Shown piece by piece: positions 11,660-21,436 of a stretch of 64,000 bases of DNA. A model generated the notes under the pieces. That model was not told the origin of the DNA and did no database searches. It saw only the letters and a list, made by a program, of their open reading frames with translations. A program made the position numbers and the translations under genes. The stretch lies in NCBI GenBank assembly GCA_008508345.1, contig QNGE01000847.1, forward strand, positions 34,169 to 98,168, given 5' to 3'. The stretch comes from Paragonimus westermani. Its lineage: Eukaryota; Platyhelminthes; Trematoda; Plagiorchiida; Troglotrematidae. Numbering within the stretch: the stretch's first letter is position 1; every line of letters starts with the position of its first letter.

Positions 11660-12097
11660 TAACACTGTGAGTTACTCTTAGGATGTGTCTACAGACCACC
11701 TAACGCCACTCAGGACGACATGACGAAACTTATTAATGGACTGAACTATGTATCAACCTTACCTTCACAGTACAAAATAATTAGCGGAGACTTCAACATT
11801 CCCAATATCTCCGAGACCTCTTTCACCGCCCCCGCAAGTCAAGCTGAGTTCCTTGCATGCGTCCAAGTGAACGAATGGTGCCAACATGTTTTAGCGCCTA
11901 CTAGACTAGACCACACTTTAGACCTCATCTTCAACACAGGCATCTCTTCTGCCACTGTATCCTTCTTTGAACAATTTCCAGGAAGTGATCATAACATAGT
12001 GCACTTAACGTTTAACCCAAAAGTTGTTGAAGATTCGACCGTCATACACTATCGTCAAACTAATTCGTCGACTGGAACGTGTTTACCACACTGCTGA
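11660..12097 (+). pseudogene. CR1-like endonuclease domain, 3' part
   Basis: Motifs in order: GCVYRPP, IISGDFNIP (Mg-binding Asp/Asn), PTRLDHTLDLIFNT and GSDHNIV (the catalytic SDH box). The N-terminal half with the catalytic Glu is missing. The family nicks target DNA to prime reverse transcription. Confidence 0.8.
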
Positions 12098-14113
12098 GAT
12101 CTCTGAAATGGAACACGTTCTTTCTTACCTCCGATTCTAGTATTGCAACCGAGGCATGTAATGAACACTTCAGGTATTGCATGAACATTGTAGCCCCTCA
12201 AAAGTCAAAACACCGTAATGTGTACAGTAACGGCATGAGTCTAACTCCAAAGGAGCGCGGTGAGCTCAAAAGTCTTGAATCACGGTACCGAAAAACATGC
12301 GACTTCTCTCTCATCATGCAAATGCATAAAATGTTTAATGCAATTGAATATAGAACCAAAATGCTCCGCATGAGTGAAGAACCTACGCTTAACAGCACAC
12401 ATGAGAGCTCGCAGTTGATGCAGTTAATGAGACGCAGGAATAATGGGAGAGACCCTGCCATCTCAGTAGAGACACTGCAGGACAAAACCACTGTAGATGA
12501 TCCACTAACAATCTGTGAGGTTTATAATTTATGTTTTGCTCCTTCCTTCAACATCGAAGATCACATACTGCCCCCACTTCCTCCTGTAGATACAAGTACG
12601 TTCCTAAGCCATATCCCTGTTGATGCATGGCTCATACGCTCTCAGTTAGCTATTATCAAACCTTCGCACTTAGCTGGTCCTGATGGCATTTACCCTGCTG
12701 CTCTAAAATACGGAGGGGAAGGCATCCCTTTACTTCTGCTTAATATTTATACACTTTCTGTAATATCAGGTTCCTACCCTCTTCAGTGGAAAAACTACAA
12801 TTAAGCCCCGCTATGAAAGTGGCTCGCGACATGAAGTCAGCAATTATCGTCCCATTAACCATACTTCAATTTGTTCTAGGGTGTTGGAAAGCATGGGTTT
12901 CTCAACAAGCGTTCTTGCATGACATGCCAGCTAGAGTTTCTTGACCATGTGACAGAATCTATATACTGTTGGACATGGCGGAGGCTTTCGATCGTGTGCC
13001 TCATAAGCGTCTCCTGCTCAAAATAGCATCCTTTGGTATACGTGATCCACTGCTTAGCTGGTTTTCGTCATACCTTACAGGCCGCACACAAACAGTGAAA
13101 ATAGGAGACAATAGCTCAACGATTAGACCAGTTACTAGCGGTGGGATACAAGGAAGCGTTCTGGGACCGTTACTCTCTCTCTCATATATATAAACGATAT
13201 ATGCCAAGTTATCAAGCATGGCAAGCTATTCCTATTCGCCGACGATATCAAACTTGTATACAGCTTCCCTCCTGAAAATCATAATGCATGCCTAGAAAAT
13301 GTACGGAATGACCTCATGTCATTGAATATTTGGTGTTAAACTTGGCTGATGAAATTTTTAGCTAATAAATCCACTATCGTTGTGCACGGTTGTCACGTAC
13401 CAGATGGCTTTATAAAGCTGGACGGTCGCAGCATATTAACCGCCAACTCAGTAGGTGACCTGGGAATGCGCCACTCAAACTCATTCAAATTCGCAGAACA
13501 TTTATCTTTCCTAGTCGCTAAAACCAGACGGACGATAGGTTGCATTAAACACTCATTCTTCCTACCTGTCGCACGGTTGCACCTTTATAAACTATGCGTA
13601 CGACACAAGTTTTAGTACTGCACGTTCATATATGGCCACCTGCGCAAGTCTGATTGGCTAACTGTGGAAAGCCTCCAACGTGCATTCACGAAAATCTTAT
13701 TGGGTTATCCATCTTCCCTGAGCTACAGAGAACGCTGCCGGACGCTGGTACTCCATTCTCTCTGGTTACGGCGACCCAAGCTCAACCTTTCACTCATGTA
13801 TAGTTTGGTCTATGGCAGTAAATTCACCGTCAGCTTCGCGACTAGCTTGCAACACAGGTCAAAGTATAACCTCAGAAACAAGGACTTCACTTTAGCAACT
13901 CTTAAATCTCCGAAAAAACTTCGTTCAAATTTTCTCCTAGTAAAATATTCCTACATTTGGAACACACTCCCGTATGCAATTAGGTCCAGTAAGAATATAC
14001 ACCAATTCAAACGGAACTTAGAAACTTTCTCAACAATGACGAACGTCATGTCCATTTTCAAGCTCTACTTGTCTGAGGACGTTATCTTCGAAAACGGACC
14101 TAACAACATCTGA
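12079..14113 (+). pseudogene. CR1-like reverse transcriptase, frameshifted
   Basis: The linker and fingers (12079-12804) end in SHLAGPDGIYPAALKYGGEG. After a shift come SNYRPINHTSI (12840) and motif [16 protein letters not shown] (12969), then [12 protein letters not shown] (about 13141), a slip in a TATATA run, and YINDI with motif C LFLFADDIKLV at about 13225-13260, which keeps both aspartates. 13349-13615 and 13664-14113 are the thumb and C-terminal region (ESLQRAFTKILLGYPS, SYRERCRTLVLHSL). Catalytic residues survive but the reading frame does not. Confidence 0.85.
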
Positions 14114-14115
14114 CG

Positions 14116-15574
14116 AAAAAACCCTTGTTTTGCGTAATGTTGAGTCATGCACCTCTCGAACCGATCAAAACTACCGCTTTCAGGATAGACCTTGTACTTT
14201 CAAACTTTCCAGCGAACATGGTAACAGGTCTATAGTCAACACATATATGTGTCAATATACATGACCGTTAGTAACAACCCAAACATCCTGGCACACTCTT
14301 ACCCCATACTTGTTGATAGCTTATGTGTCTGTGTTGTAAACCCCCATGCAGGAGCTGGAAATTCTAAAATCGTTTAAAAACTCCATCTTTCTGTCTCATG
14401 ACTGCATAATAACCTCGAGCCGCAACTCATCCTTGTCCTCCCCTGGTAGACCACCCAAAAACCTCTCGGTGTTGTCAAACATTCTTCTCATTTTATATAC
14501 CGTCTCTACAAAGGTAATGGACATCTAAATTCGGCAATAATCGTACACTAGGAATGGCTTATAATCGATCTACTTTCGCGTTATTCAATAGCAGCTGTTC
14601 GCGTGTGGTATATATTTCATCAATCAACATGATGCCATTAACGTCACATAGGAGGTTATGCCAGAATATGACATTCCATTGTTCGTCATAGCTCACATAG
14701 TTAGTTTCACGTTATCCCGTTTATCGCATAATTCCTCTCTCCATTCTTGGTTTCACTGATATATCCCTTGCGAGAGAACATCCCACCCAGCTCGGACTCT
14801 TAAAATTCGTCAGTGTTTGTGCATATCGCGAGTTCCTCGAAATTCTTAGGAATTTGAGCGGAGATTGACGTCCGGTCGAGAGGTGCATGCATTCCTCGCG
14901 AAAGTATATGCGTTCCCACCTCGCCCACATCATGAAAAAAATTTAAGCATTTTTTCGGGACTAACTACATGGAGTAATAAGCAAATTCTTCGCCAATTCA
15001 CCCTCTTCATACTCCGATCACCGTTTTTTGGCACGACCTTGAGCATCAGGCCAGCGATCACCTTGTGGAGTTCAAATCGATGTAACAAATCAATTATTTT
15101 ATCGAATCGTGCAGACCCCAAGCACTAAATTCTCAGAACCATGAAGCTCGAAGTTTCCTGCCTAGACTTGCATTTTCCCTCCATATAATGTCTGTTTTTG
15201 TCTGTTTTGTCGCTCTACTCACTTAACTGACTTGTAAAATTATCAAATTAGGTGCTTCTTTTATGTATGCTAAAAATCACTGCGTTGATCACGCTCTCCT
15301 GAGTGTGTTTCTCACAAATGCTTCGAGATATATACCATTATTATAACACTGAATTTGGGGTGAAATAATATGTATATAGCAGCAGAAAACTCTAAAAGTT
15401 GGTGTACATATTGTAACTTGCAGGCCAGCCGACTCTACTCTGACCGCCCGTCACTTCGCGGACCAACCTCCGGGCAAAGTGGACCCACCAGGGGACAGTG
15501 TTATTCCGAAGTAGGGGTTCGAACAACAGTTCTGAAAAGAGGAACAATACGAACAAACATGAGCCAAAGGCCCN
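14116..15574. other. Unassigned region ending at an assembly n
   Basis: No recognisable domain in the short ORFs on either strand. The region ends at an n (15574) that abuts the last 40 bases of a solo LTR. Confidence 0.3.
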
Positions 15575-15614
15575 TGGACAATAAAGATTGTGCTTTATTG
15601 GACGCCTCGCTACA
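15575..15614 (+). repeat. 3' end of LTR family A (fragment at an n)
   Basis: Begins TGGACAATAAAG right after the n and ends GCTACA, matching the last 40 bases of the full-length LTRs at 37464 and 45533. The rest of the LTR is probably missing from the assembly. Confidence 0.8.
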
Positions 15615-16375
15615 CTATGATTAGCTGTACCTGTTGGGTGACCTATGGGGTAGTTGTCGAAAATCTAGGTCGAGAGGCTTCCGTTGGTTAAATTTGATAG
15701 GACACTGGAGGGGGAGGAGTCAACAGTGGCATGTTTTCGCCTATCCACAGTTCTGTATGCAGCAGATAGGACGATTTGCTTTATACTGCGAGATGGTTGA
15801 TGCAATGCCGAACTAACATTGCTGTAATTATTCATGATCCTGGTCGCCTTTAAATCACCCCTACATTTTTCGGGGGCTTAAATCATTGTAGTCTAGCGCC
15901 TTTTTTCGGCTTTGTTGATACACTGTTTGCTGACGATTGCTTGGTTATTAAGTTCAGATTTGAATGTTTGCCTTCCAATCTCATATGGAATGTAGTCTTT
16001 CATTGAAGGTGTCTTATTATGTTGTTGACATCTTTCTCCCAGGCTTGGATTTCATTATTTGGATCTATATCTTTGTGCCAGTTGTGTTTGACTTTCACAC
16101 TAGATTATGATTTGGCTAGCCAGCGTTGAACTTATGGACTACGGGAGCCTTCATCCACACGTCCCCCCACTGTACTTCCTCCGATTTATACCATATACGG
16201 GATGAGTGGAGCCACAAGGGGTGGTAATTTTTGTGCACAGATGTCTTGGTTTCGAAACCAAATACCGTCAATCGCTTGTGAAACCTCGCTTGAAACAGAT
16301 GGTTTGCTTATCGCTGTCTTGGCGGATGAGCAGCACATTTAGAAAGACGATTTAGAAGTCTTGATCGGATCATAT
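15615..16375. other. Unassigned region between two LTR fragments
   Basis: Lies between a 3' LTR end (15614) and a 5' LTR start (16376) in the same orientation, where an element's internal part could sit, but no gag or pol motif is visible. The ORF at 15634-15816 is not recognised. Confidence 0.3.
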
Positions 16376-16558
16376 TGTGGTGGATTGTCAGGTCGGAGGT
16401 GCGAGTTTTCGAACGCTCGGCCGAATACCTCAACGCGGGGGAGTTACGTTCAGAAGCTTGCTGCGATCGGATCAAGAACAACGTGCGCGACCGGATCGGA
16501 CCAACGGGCGAGGCAGGGCAGGCGAAATACGACAGACGGCCAGATCGGAGGCGTGGTT
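16376..16558 (+). repeat. 5' part of LTR family A, cut at an n
   Basis: Starts TGTGGTGGATTGTCAGG like the full copies and matches them for about 180 bases, to GGCGTGGTT, where the n at 16559 interrupts. Sequence after the n is unrelated to the LTR, so this is an assembly join or a deletion. Confidence 0.85.
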
Positions 16559-16559
16559 N

Positions 16560-17249
16560 AGTAATGCTGGAAATTGCCCAGTCCCGAAGGCGATCGATAA
16601 TGCTAGCCTTAGGAAGATCAGCTTCCGGATCCTGCACACCTGTTTCTGCTGAGCTGTCCAGTACATCTGAAATCAGTCGTTTGAATTTGGAAAGTTTAAC
16701 TTGCCTTCACAAAGCGACTGTGACATGCGTTCCGGTACGGACGTCACAGAGGTAGAGAGCGTTCGCAAACGTCTGCATTTTCCAACGATTCTCGTACATT
16801 ACGGTTAAACTGGGCAAGCGAGCGCTGCGCATTCCGGTAAATAGCGGAACGGCTGGCTGACGTTTTCGAAAATCACTATTGCTATAATGAATGAAATTAT
16901 TTCTTTTACTTCACCGTCATCGTCATGGTGCTCAGACATAATAGCAACCTCTGCAAACCTCAAAAGAAACAGAGGCGCTAAGCTAGTCGTAAAATTGAAC
17001 GCGGCGCGCCTAAATAATTGAAGCGGTTCTAGCTCGGATAAACAATGAGCGAGTTTATCCGTACAACGAACATTTCCTGGATATGAATACGATTCCTCTG
17101 TGTTATGTACTTCATATGTTATACAAATAGCCTGAATAATGACGCGCAGGGGATTGGATATATTTTCATCCATCGACGCACTATTGGCCAAAATGAAACA
17201 ACCCTAAACTACCCCTAAATTGCCCTAATTCACACCTAATTGAATCTCT
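16560..17249. other. Unassigned region; short CCCTAAATT block at its end
   Basis: No gene recognised; the minus ORF 16805-17191 has no known motif. 17202-17242 is a short block of the same CCCTAAATT-type minisatellite seen at 7390-7610, directly before the Ty3-type remnant. Confidence 0.4.
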
Positions 17250-18610
17250 ACTTGGTGCTAGCAGGGTGTTGACGCGGCAAAGGCCTCGGTCGGCGCCGTA
17301 CTTCAACAGTTCGTCGATGGACTTTGGAAGCCGCTCGCTTTCTTTTCCAGACGTTTACTTCCGGCTAAAACAGGGTATAGCACGCTCGATCGTGAATTGT
17401 TGGCAACTTACTCGGCCGCCCGTCACTTCCGTCATGCACTTTTGTGATTTTCGCCAACCACAAACCGTTGCATTTCGCCTTCCGCAGTAGGTCTGAAAGA
17501 CATTCGCCCCACAAAGTTCGATAGTTGGACTTCGTATCCCAGTTTAAGTCTGATGTACGCCACAATTTTATCAGCGATAACGTTGTGGCTGACGCTTTAT
17601 CCCGAGTGCTGGCACAAGTTGGCCACAACTCAATCGACCTAACCGCCATGGCCAACGCACAAAGTTCGGAAAATCACTTCCTCGCCTCCTGCCAGCAGCC
17701 AGCCCCACGGCTGACTGATCAACCCTCGCCAGCGTCCGCAGGCACTATCCTTTGCGATTCCTCTACTGGACATCCACGTCCAGTAGTTCCTTTTCTTGCT
17801 CGACGACGCGTGTTTGACAGGCTGCACAGCACCGCCCATCCTGGCATCCTGGCCACGGCCAAGCTCACTTCCGATAGGTACGTCTGACCTTGTGAACAAG
17901 CTAAGGTTCACCGCCACATGTCGGCCTTGATTGGCCAATTCCCTTCGGTTACATCTTGACTTGCACACCTCCACATCGACAGTTTGGTTCATTTGTCAAC
18001 TTTCAATGGCATGACATATCTCTTGGCGATGGTAGGTCGCTTCATGCGATTTTCAGAGTCCGTCGCTATACCCGACATCCGTTCTGAGACGGTAGCATGC
18101 GCATTCATTGTGAGTTGGGTGGCATCTCATGGTGGCCTGGCGACGGTTACGACCGAACACGGCCCTCAATTCGAGAGCGGTTCCTTAGCGGAATCACTGA
18201 GCGCACTTGGATGTCATCGCACGCGGACTACGGCATACCATCCGACTGCAAACGGTATGGTGGAACGCTTACACCAACATCCAAATGCAGCCCTAATCGC
18301 GGTCAATGCAATCCGTTGGACGGAAGCCCTGTTGATGGTTTAACTTGGCGTCCGAGCCACCGCTGAGGCCGACATTCACATTTCCAACGCCGAACTCCTT
18401 TGAGGACAACCGCTGCGTCTTCCTGGCGACTACCTCTTGTCCGCCAACGACGCCCTTCGATATGGTGCTTCTTACAACAACGAGCTTGCTTCGCACATGC
18501 GCCGCCTCCGTCCCACAGGGACGCTCACTTATGCCCAGGCTGTGATGAGTCTGCTACCACCCACCAAGAGGGCTCACAGAACTACGCCACCAGTTACGCA
18601 ATCCCCTTCA
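17250..18610 (+). mobile_element. Ty3-type LTR retrotransposon remnant (RNase H and integrase)
   Basis: A 5'-truncated pol. RNase H starts at about 17268 with DAAKASVGAVLQQ, PLAFFSRRL and YSTLDRELLATYSAARHFRHALL, then a shift and DNVVADALSRVLAQ (about 17577). The integrase zinc region shows RVFDRLHSTAHPGILATAKL. The core (17970-18340) shows HIDSL, MTYLLAMVGRF, TTEHGPQFES and ANGMVERLH. Of the three catalytic acids, the first Asp and last Glu remain but the second, normally Asp in TTDxGxQF, is Glu. A tail with RATAEADIHISNAEL and LRLPGDYLL follows to about 18600. No LTR, gag, protease or RT is attached. Not functional. Confidence 0.85.
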
Positions 18611-18679
18611 CTACTAAGGCTACTTTCCCAAGCTCTCCCTTGTGCAACTCTGGCTTTTTTGCACCCAGCCAAACGAAGA

Positions 18680-19636
18680 AGTAGCCTCAAAATGCATGCA
18701 CACCAACTGTCTGAGCCTTCTGAACAAACTACCAGAAATCAGACATCTGATCCACGACACTAGCCCTCACATTCTTGCTTTAACAAACACCTGGCTTTCT
18801 GCGGATATCAGTGATAGTGAACTGCATGTCCCTGGTTACTGTTTGCACCGGACGGACTCCTCCCGTGGACGCATGGAAGGCCGCGCCGTTTTCCTAAGCC
18901 AGAAGCTCCAGTGCCAGCTGTCGTAGAGGAGTTTACCTTCTCAGAGAAGTGCGACACGCTCTGGATCAAACTCTAACTTCACAAACGTGACACGCTTCTT
19001 GCCGGTGTTATGTACCGTTCGCCGTTATGCAGTGCATCCGACGACGAGGCCATCCTTGCTACCTTAGACAGACTCACGTCTGCCCAGCGTTTCTCCCATC
19101 TTCTTATTATGGGTGATTTTAACGCACCCAAACTCAACTCTACGGCGGCTTCTCATGAGGACTGTGACTGTGGGTTCTCGAAACCCTTGGCAATTTTGAT
19201 CCATGAGAAAGCCTGGACACAGCATGTCGATCTACCTACAAGGCACCGTCCAGGACAGACACCCTCCTTGCTCGATCTGGTCATTACGAACGAGGCTCAC
19301 CTGGTAGATAGAGTGGCCATCAAACAACCACTAGGGCATAGTGACCACATGCTACTAACCTTTGACTTCATTTGTTACTGGCTCCAAAACGTTGTAACAA
19401 ACACTTCATTCCGAAACTTCCAGAAAGCTGACTTCAACGCAATAAGGACGTTCTTAAGTACACTCAGCCTCACATCCGACTCGGTGAACTTGAACTACCT
19501 TTCCTTTAAAGCTGCTATTCGCGAAGCCGATGAGGTATTTGTTCCTCGAAAACTATGGAAGTTCTCCTGTCGTGCACCACTTCCGCGGAACCTACGCCGT
19601 CTTCTTGAAGTACGTTCTCGCTTATTCTCTGAGTAG
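18680..19636 (+). pseudogene. CR1-like endonuclease, catalytic Glu lost
   Basis: Shows NCLSLLNKLPEIRHLI, ILALTNTWLSADISDSELHVPGY, MYRSPL, LIMGDFNAPKL, PTRHRPGQTPSLLDLVITN and GHSDHMLLTF. The family motif TETWL, which supplies the metal-binding Glu, reads TNTWL, so nicking activity is probably lost. A TAG at about 18924 and another stop near 18976 break the frame between the two halves. Confidence 0.8.
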
Positions 19637-19996
19637 AAGCTAACGGGTAGGCCAGAGGATCTAGAGGCCTTTCACTCTGTACGATGCAGGTGAAAGAGGG
19701 AAATCCGGCAACACACCCAACAGGTACATTCAAAAATCCCACAGGTAGCTCGCGAGAATAAGAATTTTCTTTTCAAGTATATACGTTGCTAGAGAAAAAC
19801 TAAGCCCTCAGCGCTTTCTCTGCGGCTTCCCAACGGGGAAACCCCCTCCAACCCCAAGTTGTTGCCGAAGTGTTCAGAGAATACTATTCATCAGTCTACA
19901 ATGTGGATCTGCCAAACTGGCATCCAATTCTCCCGTGGGGACACTTCCAACACCCACTCCTGAGAGCTGACTTTTCTGTCCGACGTTCAGGACCTC

Positions 19997-20975
19997 TTGC
20001 TTAAGATCAATCCTTATAGTGCTATGGGACCAGACAAGATCCATCCCCGGATCCTCAACGAAGCGGCCATCGGTTTGGCGGTGCCTCTCTCTGTTCTGTT
20101 TAAACAGACATTTCGGACAGGCACTCTTCTGCATGCATGGAAAGAGGCCAATGTCTCACCTATATTTAAAACAGGCATTCGTCACTCTCCTGCTAGTAAT
20201 CGGCCGATCAGCCTTATCAGCATCTCATGCAAGATAATGGAGCGACTGTTAAAACGCACTATCTTTAAGCATCTCTTCTCGAATAACCTATTCTCTTCGA
20301 CCCAGCATAGCTTTCTTCCCGAGCGGTCATGCATAACTAATATGTTAATCTTCATGGATAGCCCAACAGAGGCCAAAGACAATAGTCATATATCTTGGAT
20401 GCTATCTTCTTCGACTTTGCCGAAGCCTTCGACCGTGTCCCACACGGTCCTCTGTTGCATAACCTAGAAGCCTATGGGATCCAAGGAGAAGTTCTCCGCT
20501 GGATTCCCTCCTTTCTTGGTAACAGGACTTTCAGAGTAAAATCCGGTTCAGGCCTTTCGTCTCCATCCCCAGTCTCTGTGGGAGTCCCTCAAGGATCGGT
20601 ACTTGGTCCATTGTTGTTTCTGATCTACATTGATGATCTCCCCGAGTTGATATCTAGCAACGCCCTCCATTGTTCCGACGGNGATCTTTATCCACTTGAG
20701 TTTCGTAGACTCCGTGGCAACTTAATTCTTACACACTTTCTCTTTAGCACAGGACTCGTGCAGCAATTCTTCACCCTAGTAAGTGATAACAGTCGAAGAG
20801 GCCACGACAAAAAGCACTATAAGCTTCGACCTCGGACCTTCCTAAGACAACAGTTCTTCTCTTATAGGGTTATCAACTACTGGAACGACCTACCACCAAA
20901 GATTGTTAGCTGCTCCTCTGAGGGCCGTCTCAAAGTGTTATTGGATTCTCACCTACTTAATAAACCGTTGGATTA
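19997..20975 (+). pseudogene. CR1-like reverse transcriptase, missing motif C
   Basis: First block (19997-20390): AMGPDKIHPRIL, AWKEANVSPIFKTG, NRPISLISISCKIMERLLKR. After a shift (20395): [17 protein letters not shown] with the motif A aspartate, [22 protein letters not shown], then the n at 20682 where FADD should follow. The end reads FRRLRGNLILTHFLF, RQQFFSYRVINYWNDLPP and LKVLLDSHL, the usual CR1 C-terminus. Confidence 0.8.
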
Positions 20976-21436
20976 GTAATTTATCCTGTTCTGTTGGATT
21001 AATATTTCACTCTTTTCTTGGTACTTTCTGTGACCCCCAAGAGCGGTGCTACACCCCGTTTTCAATGACTGCCTTTCAGGTCAACAGAAATCCGCCGGAC
21101 ATCGAAACGGACGAACTGGCTGGATCCGGATAGATTTGGATCTCAGCGTCGAACCCGTGTACGAATCGCTGAATCGTATTCGCTGTGTGATTTGGTTGAT
21201 TGCGTCATTTATTTCTGCACTGATACTCAGGTCAGCAGAAAACGACTGGAAATTAAAACGGACAAAATGACAGTATCCGGGTGACCTGAGCCTTCAACCT
21301 TGAACCCGTGAACTAATCGCTGAGAAATAGGGTTCTCTAGGCACCCGCCTCGAACCCGTGTATCAAACACTCAATCGCTGAAAAAAGTCAGCGCGGCACT
21401 TGCATTTGAAGGTCGCTCCTTGGTTTTCCGACTTAG
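20976..21436. repeat. Three-copy degenerate repeat upstream of the LRR-Ig gene
   Basis: CGAACCCGTGTACGAATCGCTGA-like segments occur at 21149-21176, 21300-21324 and 21350-21381. The first two copies share a longer context (CAGGTCA.CAGAAA at 21078 and 21231). The block may be the 3' end of the retroelement or part of the gene's 5' flank. No TATA box or clear promoter is visible. Just before the ATG, TTGGTTTTCCGACTTAG could be a splice or trans-splice acceptor. Confidence 0.55.

Larger units (their letters stand above)
11660..14115 (+). mobile_element. CR1-like non-LTR retrotransposon, 5'-truncated
   Basis: The ORF2-type order is present: C-terminal part of the apurinic endonuclease, linker, reverse transcriptase and the thumb/C-terminal domain. 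It starts abruptly inside the endonuclease (GCVYRPP at about 11680), as expected of target-primed integration that stopped early. Frameshifts occur near 12080, 12790, 12900-12970 and 13185. The end near 14115 lacks a recognisable poly(A) or microsatellite tail and no target duplication was found. Assignment to the CR1/Jockey group rests on the GPDGIYPAALK, AFDRVPHKRLL, FADD and C-terminal YRERCRTL/SLWLRRPK motifs. Confidence 0.85.
18680..20975 (+). mobile_element. Second CR1-like non-LTR retrotransposon
   Basis: Starts within or just before the endonuclease, with no gap after the Ty3-type remnant. The order is endonuclease (18680-19380), linker (19400-19990), reverse transcriptase (19997-20680) and C-terminal domain (20683-20975). 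An n at 20682 replaces the motif C segment; sequence resumes inside the C-terminal domain, so a piece of RT is missing from the element or the assembly. The frame is broken near 18920, 19636, 19990 and 20390. It differs clearly from the copy at 11660, so two subfamilies are present. Confidence 0.85.
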
